Below are positions 5,299-11,420 of a stretch of DNA of 11,420 bases, piece by piece. How positions within the stretch are numbered: the first letter of the stretch is position 1; every line of letters starts with the position of its first letter. Made by a program: the position numbers and the translations under genes. Location: NCBI GenBank assembly GCA_900543155.1, contig UQQN01000076.1:1-11420 (forward strand), read 5' to 3'. Below the pieces are notes generated by a model. The model was not told the DNA's origin and searched no databases. It worked only from the letters and a program-made list of their open reading frames with translations. The stretch comes from an uncultured Prevotella sp. (GTDB lineage Bacteria; Bacteroidota; Bacteroidia; Bacteroidales; Bacteroidaceae).

Positions 5299-5760
5299 AT
5301 GACTATTGGAGATAAGATTCCTGAGATTTTAGGCATTGACCAAGACGGACGTGAAATAAAAGCAAGCGACTATCGCGGTCGCAAAATTGTGCTTTATAGC
5401 TACCCCAAGGCTAACACCAGTGGATGCACGGCTGAAGCTTGTTCGTTGCAAGCGCACAAAGAAGAATTGGCTGCTGCAGGCTACGACATTATTGGGGTGA
5501 GCAAAGACAAACAGGCGCTGCAAAAAAAGTTTGCTGATGCAAAAGGTTTGCAATTTCCTCTCATTGCCGACACCGAAACCACCTTGCTGCAAGAATTGGG
5601 TTGTTGGGGCGAAAAGGTGATGTGTGGCAGAAAATCCATTGGCATTCTGCGCACCACTTACTTGGTAAACGAGGAAGGCATTATCGAAAAAATTTTTACG
5701 CCTAAGGAGATTAAAACCAAAATTCATGCCGAACAGATTTTGGCATATATTAAGGGGTAA
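5299..5760 (+). CDS. bcp: Thioredoxin-dependent peroxiredoxin, Bcp/PrxQ type
   Basis: The 153-residue protein is an AhpC/TSA-type peroxiredoxin of the Bcp (PrxQ) subfamily, which reduces hydrogen peroxide and organic hydroperoxides with thioredoxin as donor. The peroxidatic cysteine is C43 in YPKANTSGCTAEAC, and the resolving cysteine C48 is five residues on, the atypical 2-Cys arrangement of this group. The usual TPGC is TSGC here, a Pro-to-Ser change next to the active site. Two further cysteines (C102, C109, in GCWGEKVMCG) occur near the dimer region, as in many Bcp proteins. Length is standard. It begins 52 bases after palindromic element E1; no TAnnTTTG box is visible in that gap. The flavodoxin/ferredoxin gene follows after 34 bases, probably in the same transcript. 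Confidence 0.93.
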   Translation: MTIGDKIPEILGIDQDGREIKASDYRGRKIVLYSYPKANTSGCTAEACSLQAHKEELAAAGYDIIGVSKDKQALQKKFADAKGLQFPLIADTETTLLQELGCWGEKVMCGRKSIGILRTTYLVNEEGIIEKIFTPKEIKTKIHAEQILAYIKG

Positions 5761-5794
5761 GCAACCTGCTTGATCCAACAAGCATTTTTTACTT

Positions 5795-6553
5795 ATGACG
5801 ATACATCAAATCACGTTTAGCCCTACAGGGGGAACCCGTCGTGTGAGCGAACTGCTGTGTAAGGGTTTGGGAGGAGCGTCTACATACACTGAACTTTGCA
5901 CAAAGCACCAAGACTTAAAACTCCCACACATTGCACAAGATGACTTGGTGGTGATTTCTATGCCCGTATTTGCAGGACGTGTGCCAGCCTTGGCGATTGA
6001 AAGACTGCAAGCCATCGAGTCGCATCATGCCCTGTGCGTGATTGTGGCAGTATATGGCAACAGAGCTTTCGAGGATGCTTTGGTCGAAATGCAAGACGCG
6101 ACTACTGCCTTAGGTTTTAGTGTGATTGCAGCCATTGCAGCCAACGCCGAACATAGCATTTGCCGTATGTATGGCACGGGCAGACCCGACGAGGCGGATG
6201 CCAAAGACTTGGCAAACTTTGGTGTGGCTATTCTTGAAAAGATTCACCAAAACGCACCTTTCGCACCTTTAACTCTTCCTGGCAATCGTCCTTACAGACA
6301 AGGTAACACAGGACCATTCCCCACAGCAACCGACGCTTGTACCAACTGCGGCACTTGCGCTGACGAATGTCCCACGGGAGCCATCTCATTCCCTAACCCC
6401 CAAACCAACAATAACGCGTTGTGCATAGGGTGTATGCGTTGTGTGGCTGTTTGTCCCGCAGGAGCAAGGGGGATTGGCGAACGCCTCAACCTTTTGGTAG
6501 CACATCTTGAACCTCTCTGCAAGGATAGAAAAGAGAATGAATTGTTTTTATAA
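5795..6553 (+). CDS. Flavodoxin-like protein with two [4Fe-4S] clusters (EFR1 family)
   Basis: The 252-residue electron-transfer protein has two parts. Residues 1 to about 155 are a flavodoxin-like domain with the FMN phosphate loop FSPTGGTRR (8-16), MPVFAGRVP (56-64) and VYGNRAFEDAL (87-96). Residues about 178-225 hold a two-cluster ferredoxin: C182-C185-C188-C192 and C210-C213-C216-C220, both CxxCxxCxxxCP. This order matches the EFR1 type (flavodoxin N-terminus, ferredoxin C-terminus). It should be a soluble cytoplasmic carrier; its partners are unknown. The gene follows the peroxiredoxin by 34 bases and is likely co-transcribed, hinting at reducing-power supply in anaerobic peroxide defence, which is inference. 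Two hairpins at its end terminate the transcript. Confidence 0.9.
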   Translation: MTIHQITFSPTGGTRRVSELLCKGLGGASTYTELCTKHQDLKLPHIAQDDLVVISMPVFAGRVPALAIERLQAIESHHALCVIVAVYGNRAFEDALVEMQDATTALGFSVIAAIAANAEHSICRMYGTGRPDEADAKDLANFGVAILEKIHQNAPFAPLTLPGNRPYRQGNTGPFPTATDACTNCGTCADECPTGAISFPNPQTNNNALCIGCMRCVAVCPAGARGIGERLNLLVAHLEPLCKDRKENELFL

Positions 6554-6592
6554 ACAATAAGGGTGGGTTTAAAATTCAGAGATCCACCCTTT
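6541..6592 (+). terminator. Double hairpin terminator with ends matching element E1
   Basis: A first hairpin, ATTGTTT-TTAT-AAACAAT (6541-6558), overlaps the stop codon. The second, AAGGGTGGGT (6559-6568) with ATCCACCCTT (6582-6591), is followed by a T-rich tail. AAGGGTGG/CCACCCTT is identical to the outer tips of the long palindrome at 4913-5246, and the adjoining TTtAAAATTC also resembles that element. Confidence 0.7.
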
Positions 6593-6612
6593 AGTTTATT
6601 TAACCACCACCT

Positions 6613-7065
6613 ATGAAACCACACAAAACCTATAAGCTTAAAACCATGCCTGGCGTGTATTATGTTTGGGTAGCAGGAAGTTGCGACTACGGACACGCTG
6701 AACGATGTAGCGGTGGTGCCTATGTGATGCAAAAAGATGAGGAGATAATTGACGCCTACACCACCTCGGACATTCACACCACTGAATTTAGAATGATTCT
6801 TACAGCCATGATTCATGCCATGGAGGTGATTCCTGAAAATGCGAACATTGTGTTTTTAACCAATGTGGCATATATCCAACAAAACTTTGATCGAGAGCCC
6901 ACAGCTAAGTCTGCCAACCCCGACCTTATCAATGCTTGCAGACAAACCAAGAGCAAACACCTTTCTGTAGAAGTTAAACTCATTCCCTTTCACAAATACC
7001 ACCTTTTAGTGGAGACCCACGAAAGGGCACACCAAGTCATGGTAGAGCGGCAACGACACACATAA
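6613..7065 (+). CDS. RNase H-fold protein, probably catalytically inactive
   Basis: The 150-residue protein lines up by eye with bacterial RNase HI. YYVWVAGSCDYGHAE (16-30) corresponds to the first strand (xxxTDGS), TTEFRMILTAMIHAME (56-71) to the NRMEL helix with its conserved Glu (E58), IVFLTNVAYIQQ (79-90) to the strand carrying the third acid (TDSxYV), and ETHERAHQVM (134-143) to NERAD at the C-terminus. Of the four metal-binding acids (D10, E48, D70, D134 in E. coli), only the Glu is kept: A21, N84 and H140 replace the three Asp. RNA cleavage by two-metal catalysis is therefore unlikely. It may bind nucleic acid or have another role. It stands alone after a terminator, 50 bases before the next gene. 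The alignment is from memory; the fold call is moderate. Confidence 0.6.
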   Translation: MKPHKTYKLKTMPGVYYVWVAGSCDYGHAERCSGGAYVMQKDEEIIDAYTTSDIHTTEFRMILTAMIHAMEVIPENANIVFLTNVAYIQQNFDREPTAKSANPDLINACRQTKSKHLSVEVKLIPFHKYHLLVETHERAHQVMVERQRHT

Positions 7066-7115
7066 ATTGTGCTCTTACACATCTTTCATCATGATTTATT
7101 TTAAAAGATTTTTTT

Positions 7116-7598
7116 ATGAATAAAAACGATAAAATCGGACTCATTGGTCTGTTGGTTATAATTGTCTTTGCTACGGGATTCATCATAAAGGCATGCAACT
7201 ATAATGCTGAAAAAGAGAAAGAAATAGAAAGAGAGAGGATAGAGCGCGAGAATCATTTTAATAGCCTTATTGACAGTTTGGCAAGTGTGAATATTGACTC
7301 GACTCTTTCGTCTGCCGACACAATTAAAGAACCTACTTCGCAACCCGTGCCACAAACATCAACCCCTAACCCAAGCAGTCAAACAGACAAAACGGATGAA
7401 CGCGAGCACGAGGCATATCGCAAAGGGTATGACGAGGGATATGAACAGGGCGAAGAAGATGGCAGCAATGGCAGTGGACATGGATTTGGTTATGACGATA
7501 CAAATTACTATAAAAGCCATAGCTTGCGCATGCTTTATGAACAAGGTTATGACGATGGCTACAACGATGGCTATAGTTCGGGGAAGGATGAATATTGA
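7116..7598 (+). CDS. Membrane-anchored protein with two (X3G)4 repeat arrays
   Basis: The 160-residue protein has four regions. Residues 7-25 are a single membrane helix. Residues 29-48 are a very charged Glu/Arg/Lys helix (KEKEIERERIEREN), probably coiled coil. Residues 65-95 are a Ser/Thr/Pro/Gln-rich flexible linker. The C-terminal half has two arrays with glycine every fourth residue: YRKG-YDEG-YEQG-EEDG (101-116) and YEQG-YDDG-YNDG-YSSG (141-156), separated by a Gly-rich stretch. Such GX3 repeats occur in Yae1-type and FliH-type proteins and give tightly packed helix pairs; here they are also Tyr/Asp rich. I do not recognise the family. With a cytoplasmic N-terminus the repeats would lie in the periplasm. 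It ends convergent to the peptidase gene, with palindromic element E2 between. Confidence 0.8.
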   Translation: MNKNDKIGLIGLLVIIVFATGFIIKACNYNAEKEKEIERERIERENHFNSLIDSLASVNIDSTLSSADTIKEPTSQPVPQTSTPNPSSQTDKTDEREHEAYRKGYDEGYEQGEEDGSNGSGHGFGYDDTNYYKSHSLRMLYEQGYDDGYNDGYSSGKDEY

Positions 7599-7602
7599 CT
7601 TC

Positions 7603-7865
7603 AAAAAATAAATGCCATGCAGCGTGCAATAAATGAAGTCGCCTAAACTTTTCTAACGAAGATTAGATTTAAACTTTTATCTCTTCTAAATTCAATCTTT
7701 ACCTTTCTTTTTGACCGCTTTTTGACCTTTCATCGGTCGTGTAGCTCGCTACACTCCCTCTTCAATGCCAAAAATCGCTTCAAAAATAAAGGCAAATCTT
7801 GAACTTCATAAAAGTTTAGACGACTTCAATACTTTGGTTTGCACGCCGCATGGCATTTTAATTTG
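7603..7865. repeat. Long imperfect palindromic element E2 (MITE-like)
   Basis: This gap between convergent genes is one large inverted repeat. AATGCCATGC (7611-7620) pairs with GCATGGCATT (7848-7857), GCGTGCA and TGAAGTCG-CTAAACTTTT follow in both arms, then a T-rich block. The left arm has an extra copy of TAAACTTTT (7643-7651 and 7669-7677). At the tip lies GTGTAGC-TC-GCTACAC (7739-7754). Read on the minus strand, the tip and its flanks match the tip of element E1, although the arms differ. The element abuts both stop codons (7598 and 7873) and may serve as a bidirectional terminator. No coding frame is credible. Confidence 0.75.
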
Positions 7866-7872
7866 TGGTAGA

Positions 7873-10800
7873 TTATTTTCCACTCAACACACAAGCATCT
7901 TCAAGCCAAATGCGATGGGTACCTTGTGGAAGAGTGATTTTGCGAAGTAAGGTGCCATCGAAACGATGAAGGGTGATGTTTTGGTTATGAGCAAGATGCA
8001 ACGTAATCCATTGTTTGCCCACAACTTTTAAGGGGAATGAAGTTGCTGCAGAAGTATGAACTTGAACTACTCCCGTTTCGACCATGGGTAAATCGGCTAC
8101 GATATTGCTAAAACGACTCCAAAAGCCCGAAGTGCGATAAAGTGATTCGCACGAAGCAGGTATGTGCAAGGTTACGTTTTGTGGACGACATTGCGCAAAG
8201 GGATAGTTGTCGGTATTACTGCCCGATGGAGGTGTGGGGGCATAACAATAAATGTCGGTTAAATACTGACATCCACAAAAGGCATTGTCGCCCAATGCTT
8301 GAACTGTAGCAGGCAGAGTAATTTGCTGCAACATAGGACAGTTGCGGAAACACTCTGTGTCGATGTAACACAAGGTGGTTGGCAACTGCAATGTGGAGAG
8401 ATTGGTGCAGCCCATAAACTGACGAGCACGCAACGTGTCGACTTGCAAATTGAGGGTGAGCGAGGTGATGAAAGGATTGCCCACAAAGGGAGAAAGACCA
8501 TCGGTGTTGTCGAATCCGTTTACCACATAGTCTATGCCTTGATAACTCACAGTGGCTGGTATGGTAATGGCATCGTGATACATCTCACCTTCGGGAATGG
8601 TTACTTGGGCATAGTTTCCATCGCCTTGGTAAATGGCTTTATAGTGAATGCCATCGGCTGTAAAACTACGCGGAAGGGCTGCTAAATCATCTACAAAATG
8701 GGTAAAGATGCTCCAAGGTGATTGACTTTGATAAGCATCGATTAAACCTTGCTGCACGTGGATGGTTACACGATCGGGATGAGGCAATTTATTGAAGGCT
8801 TCGGCTGAGACACATGTGGGAGATGAGGGATGTACATAAAGATGTGTCAATGCCTCGCATCCACTGAAGAGGTCGGCGCCTGTGGCTTGCAAACTTACAG
8901 GTAGACTGATAGATGTGAGTGAAGCACAATTTTTGAATGCTTCGCTGCCTAAGGCTTTGAGTGAACGAGGCAAGGTGCATACAGAGAGTCGACTAAATCC
9001 AGCAAAAGGAGCTCCAAAAAGTCCCTCGTTCACCGTGGTGTTTTCGAGATTGAGTTGTTGGAGCGATTGCAACGTAGAAAGATAACTGATATCTTCACTA
9101 CTGAGTGAACCCGTAATGGTAAGAGATTCTATGGCATCGGGATCTGCCACTTGGGCATTCATCGTGCTTTGCAACTTACCTGCTTGGTTCACATGGAGGG
9201 TGCTACTTTCAATTATATCGGCTGTGGTGTAGCCTTTGGTTTTAATATAAAGTGTATCTGTGGTGGGGATGACTGTAACGCTTGCCCCTTCAGCCACTTG
9301 CTGCTGCCAGGCTTCGCCTGAAAGACGTGTTTGCACAAGCGTTTTCTTTACGTCGGCATCAAACTGGGGTGTGAATGTGTAAGGAGCTCCCATTAGGGGT
9401 TGTCCTTCGTAGCTGTTATTGCTGTTGAGATTTGGGACAAGAAGGGCATGCTTCAACGCTTGTACGACATGCACCACAGGGGGCTGACGGTTAAAGGCTG
9501 AGAGTACTACCTCTTGACGCTTGGCATTGAGCACAGGACGCCATGTAGTGGCAGTATCTTCGCAAGCCATGAGTTGCAAATAATCACCTGATTGGGCTGT
9601 TTGCGTAGACTGAAGTGTAAAATCTATGCTTTGCGCACCCCCTCCATTTATTTGCATGGTTTGTGGTGCCAATAGCTCTATTTGTGTGCCATCTGCACGA
9701 CGCAATGCCCAAGCTAACTGCCCTTTCCAAGTGCGCAAAGCTGTGAGATTGCTAAGGTGCAGACTGACAGATTTGTTTGCCTTTAATGTGGTGAGCGGAG
9801 TGTAAAAACCCTCGTAGGCATTGGGGGTAGCTAAACTTAAAGGAACACAGTTTTCCTCTTTTAAAGGGGTTATGCCTAACACGGCTTGTTGTTTATTGGC
9901 AAACTCAAAAGAACTGCTAATAGAGTTGAGTGCAGAAACTGCAAAATAGCCATTGCCACTGCCATTCCAACCAAAGTTAAAGTGAAATAAATTGTCGCGA
10001 TAACCATCAAGCACAAAGCCGTGTGCGCCACGTCCTAAGGTTGATTCACCTGTATAGATTACAGGACGATTGGCATCTATTTCTTCACGCAATAGTTGGT
10101 GCCATGTGGTGGCATCGTAGTCGGCAGCATTAAGCAAACGGACTGTTTGGGCATAACGAAAATACTGACTTAATGCTCCAGGTACAAGGGTTTGACGTGC
10201 ACCACTACTTTCGGCTGCATAATACATCTCTACCGAAATGCCTGCATGACGCATAAGTTGCGACACAGCACGTGCTTGTGCTTCGGTGTAGCCGTTATTA
10301 TAATTTGATGGCATATTTGCCCAGTCATAATGTGTCTGACCAAAGTTGGCAGTCATCACAGAATCTTTCCAAATATGCGTTTTGCTGCCTGCTCCCACTT
10401 CGGGCCATTGATGATATTGCATGACGATTGCCATGGCTGTAGCTGCGCACCCTACAGGATAACCTTGTGGCACTTGGTTATTAAAAGGCGTGCCTTGTCC
10501 CCACTCTGCCGTTTGTAAAAGTTTTTCTTGTACTGCTTTTTTCAATGTGGAAGATAAGGTGACAGATTGGGATTGATTTGGAGTTGTAGTATTTTTTGTG
10601 GTTGTGCGCTTTAAAGCATTGTACGCTGCCTCATAGCCACTAAGCAAGTCTGTCAAACCTTCGGGCAAGGTATTTTGGTTTAGGGCATGGTCGGTATAGC
10701 CCAATATGTTTTGCATTCGTTCATCGCCCGAAACAACTATTAGTTGCTTGGTACTTTCGTTTTGAAATAAATAATAGGCAGCAGGGGTTGAAATTGCTTT

Positions 10801-10995
10801 TTTTGAGTACTTTATTAACTTGCGTGCATGGGTTGCCTTTTGTTGCAAAGCACTCACTGTGGATGTATTATTTTGACTTTGAAAAAAGTTTGTCGCAACT
10901 TTTACAGCCTCGTCATACGATCGTTGCTGCGCATGAATGGGCAACGTAACAGTTAAAAGCAAGGCGCTTAGGGAGGATAAATATTTGAGGAACAT
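7873..10995 (-). CDS. Secreted C10 (streptopain/interpain-like) cysteine peptidase with BspA-type LRRs
   Basis: The 1040-residue protein has a signal peptide (cleavage likely after IHA22). About 24-125 is a prodomain typical of C10 zymogens. About 145-378 is the peptidase: the catalytic Cys is C183 in YPVGCAATAMA, the His is H325 in GRGAHGFVLDGY, and the oxyanion-associated Trp is W343 in FGWNGSGNGY. All are intact, so it should be active after prodomain removal. About 385-610 looks like beta-rich linker domains. About 620-770 and 840-965 are LRR_5/BspA-type repeats (for example FKNCASLTSISLP, FRNCPMLQQITLP), split by a short domain. The last 60 residues, with ITLHRFDGTLLRKI, resemble a type IX secretion sorting domain, a weaker call. 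It probably acts outside the cell in protein degradation or adhesion. Family known from SpeB, PrtT and interpain A. Confidence 0.92.
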   Translation of the reverse strand: MFLKYLSSLSALLLTVTLPIHAQQRSYDEAVKVATNFFQSQNNTSTVSALQQKATHARKLIKYSKKAISTPAAYYLFQNESTKQLIVVSGDERMQNILGYTDHALNQNTLPEGLTDLLSGYEAAYNALKRTTTKNTTTPNQSQSVTLSSTLKKAVQEKLLQTAEWGQGTPFNNQVPQGYPVGCAATAMAIVMQYHQWPEVGAGSKTHIWKDSVMTANFGQTHYDWANMPSNYNNGYTEAQARAVSQLMRHAGISVEMYYAAESSGARQTLVPGALSQYFRYAQTVRLLNAADYDATTWHQLLREEIDANRPVIYTGESTLGRGAHGFVLDGYRDNLFHFNFGWNGSGNGYFAVSALNSISSSFEFANKQQAVLGITPLKEENCVPLSLATPNAYEGFYTPLTTLKANKSVSLHLSNLTALRTWKGQLAWALRRADGTQIELLAPQTMQINGGGAQSIDFTLQSTQTAQSGDYLQLMACEDTATTWRPVLNAKRQEVVLSAFNRQPPVVHVVQALKHALLVPNLNSNNSYEGQPLMGAPYTFTPQFDADVKKTLVQTRLSGEAWQQQVAEGASVTVIPTTDTLYIKTKGYTTADIIESSTLHVNQAGKLQSTMNAQVADPDAIESLTITGSLSSEDISYLSTLQSLQQLNLENTTVNEGLFGAPFAGFSRLSVCTLPRSLKALGSEAFKNCASLTSISLPVSLQATGADLFSGCEALTHLYVHPSSPTCVSAEAFNKLPHPDRVTIHVQQGLIDAYQSQSPWSIFTHFVDDLAALPRSFTADGIHYKAIYQGDGNYAQVTIPEGEMYHDAITIPATVSYQGIDYVVNGFDNTDGLSPFVGNPFITSLTLNLQVDTLRARQFMGCTNLSTLQLPTTLCYIDTECFRNCPMLQQITLPATVQALGDNAFCGCQYLTDIYCYAPTPPSGSNTDNYPFAQCRPQNVTLHIPASCESLYRTSGFWSRFSNIVADLPMVETGVVQVHTSAATSFPLKVVGKQWITLHLAHNQNITLHRFDGTLLRKITLPQGTHRIWLEDACVLSGK

Positions 10996-11000
10996 TGGGG

Positions 11001-11038
11001 TTAAGTGTAAAGTATTAAGTGTAAAGTATTAAGTATTA
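11001..11038 (-). repeat. 14-bp tandem repeat in the peptidase leader
   Basis: TTAAGTGTAAAGTA occurs twice without a gap (11001-11014, 11015-11028), followed by a partial third unit TTAAGTATTA (11029-11038). Read as mRNA, it fills nearly the whole leader between the predicted transcript start and the ATG at 10995, ending five bases before the start codon. No Shine-Dalgarno sequence is seen. Confidence 0.7.
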
Positions 11039-11068
11039 CAAACTAAATGAATAACTAAGTAATACAAA
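11039..11068 (-). promoter_or_regulatory. Probable promoter of the C10 peptidase gene
   Basis: On the minus strand TTTG (11068-11065) is followed by 18 bases and TTAGTTTG (11046-11039), one base from TAnnTTTG. The predicted transcript start is near 11032, about 37 bases before the ATG. Confidence 0.5.
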
Positions 11069-11072
11069 ATAA

Positions 11073-11135
11073 ATTATCAAATATATAGGGTTAAAACACA
11101 CGTGATCGTACAAAAGTACGTTGCTATTTGATAAT
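11073..11135. repeat. Nested inverted repeat upstream of the peptidase promoter
   Basis: ATTATCAAATA (11073-11083) is a perfect 11-bp inverted match to TATTTGATAAT (11125-11135). Inside lie the palindrome CACGTG (11099-11104) and a hairpin CGTAC-AAAA-GTACG (11107-11120). It directly precedes the peptidase promoter, so it could be an operator region or a very small insertion element. Confidence 0.55.
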
Positions 11136-11247
11136 GACCAAAGAAAGTGGACTTTTTTATATAAAAAGAACGCCTAAAAAGGCAAAAAATAGTAAAATAG
11201 AGCATTTGTTTTGAATTTCAAGTGGTTGTGGTAGTCGTTGGCTTTAG

Positions 11248-11318
11248 TTGGCAGTGACAAGTATGTTTCGAGTTACTCGAAACCTTTTGGGTTACTCCCA
11301 AAAGAACTTGTCTGTCGG
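11248..11318. other. Three-way-junction fold, candidate structured RNA or DNA element
   Basis: An outer stem pairs TTGGCA-gt-GACAAG (11248-11261) with CTTGTC-TGTCGG (11307-11318), with a two-base bulge and three G-T pairs. It encloses two perfect 8-bp hairpins placed directly end to end: GTTTCGAG-TTA-CTCGAAAC (11265-11283) and CTTTTGGG-TTACT-CCCAAAAG (11284-11304). Both loops share GTTACTC. No coding frame here is convincing. It might be a regulatory leader, a small RNA or a mobile element end; the strand is undecided. The rest of 11136-11420 holds only small AT-rich palindromes. Confidence 0.5.
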
Positions 11319-11405
11319 TGATTTGTTCCTCCGTAGTCGGACAATTAAGATGGAAAGAACATATAAAAAAGTTTCTGATTTTTCTCATAGACAATTTAGA
11401 TTTTA

Positions 11406-11413
11406 TATTTTTG
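11406..11413 (+). promoter_or_regulatory. -7 box at the right edge
   Basis: TATTTTTG fits TAnnTTTG exactly and lies seven bases from the end of the window. No clear TTTG is present at the ideal upstream spacing. It suggests that a plus-strand gene starts just beyond the window, divergent from the peptidase gene. Confidence 0.4.
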
Positions 11414-11420
11414 TGCAAAA

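Noticed and set aside
6292..6816. 174-codon minus-strand frame
   Set aside because: It lies antisense across the ferredoxin cysteines, the terminator and the RNase H-like gene; its length follows from their codon use.
7294..7629. Overlapping frames (plus and minus) in the repeat-coding part of the (X3G) gene
   Set aside because: Repeated GAY/GGN codons create long open frames in other registers; Met/Ile/Ala-rich products are artefacts.
11001..11038. CRISPR array
   Set aside because: The 14-bp units are directly adjacent with no spacers and there are no cas genes in the window.
11248..11318. tRNA or tRNA-like gene
   Set aside because: There are only two inner hairpins, no anticodon loop, no T-loop sequence and no acceptor stem.
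11218..11418. 66-codon minus-strand frame at the right edge
   Set aside because: It runs across the three-way-junction hairpins, ends in a run of threonines from GTGGTTGTGGTAGTCGT-type sequence, and has no promoter or domain; probably chance.

Overview
The window is about 11.4 kb of a Bacteroidota chromosome, most likely a Prevotellaceae member (Prevotella-like). The evidence is internal: several promoters fit the Bacteroidota form TTTG-N19-TAnnTTTG, Shine-Dalgarno signals are weak, and one gene encodes a secreted C10 cysteine peptidase joined to BspA-type leucine-rich repeats, a combination typical of oral and gut Prevotella. No rRNA, tRNA, CRISPR array or transposase gene was seen.

Layout. 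1-277 is intergenic with small repeats and a promoter. 278-958 (+) encodes an AlkD-like DNA alkylation repair protein. It converges, across a strong bidirectional hairpin terminator (980-1029), on a minus-strand operon of three very tightly packed small genes (1965 down to 1038): DUF3791, a DUF3990 ADP-ribosyltransferase-like protein, and an unrecognised 73-aa protein. The operon has its own consensus promoter and looks like a toxin-antitoxin or defence cassette in AT-rich DNA. 2159-3949 (+) is a probable operon: a four-helix membrane protein of unknown function, an RmlD-like short-chain dehydrogenase/epimerase, and a ThpR-type RNA 2',3'-cyclic phosphodiesterase. A run of nine Gs lies between the last two. 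4157-4915 (+) is yaaA (peroxide stress). 5299-6553 (+) holds a Bcp-type peroxiredoxin followed closely by a flavodoxin/2x[4Fe-4S] (EFR1-like) protein and a terminator. 6613-7065 (+) is an RNase H-fold protein that seems to have lost catalytic residues. 7116-7598 (+) is a membrane-anchored protein with (X3G)4 repeats. 7873-10995 (-) is the large secreted peptidase. 10996-11420 has no convincing gene but is full of structure: tandem repeats in the peptidase leader, a nested inverted repeat and a three-way-junction fold.

Theme. Alkylation repair, YaaA, peroxiredoxin and the flavodoxin/ferredoxin protein suggest a stress and redox neighbourhood. They are separate transcription units and their co-operation is inference.

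The most unusual content is non-coding. Two long imperfect palindromes (4913-5246 and about 7603-7865) have different arms but share a central hairpin whose base changes are compensatory. A short terminator at 6559-6591 shares the tips of the first palindrome. Other short repeats recur at 74-93/1016-1035 (direct) and 119-156/3972-4008 (inverted). The small DUF3990 operon and the three-way-junction candidate at 11248-11318 are the next best leads.
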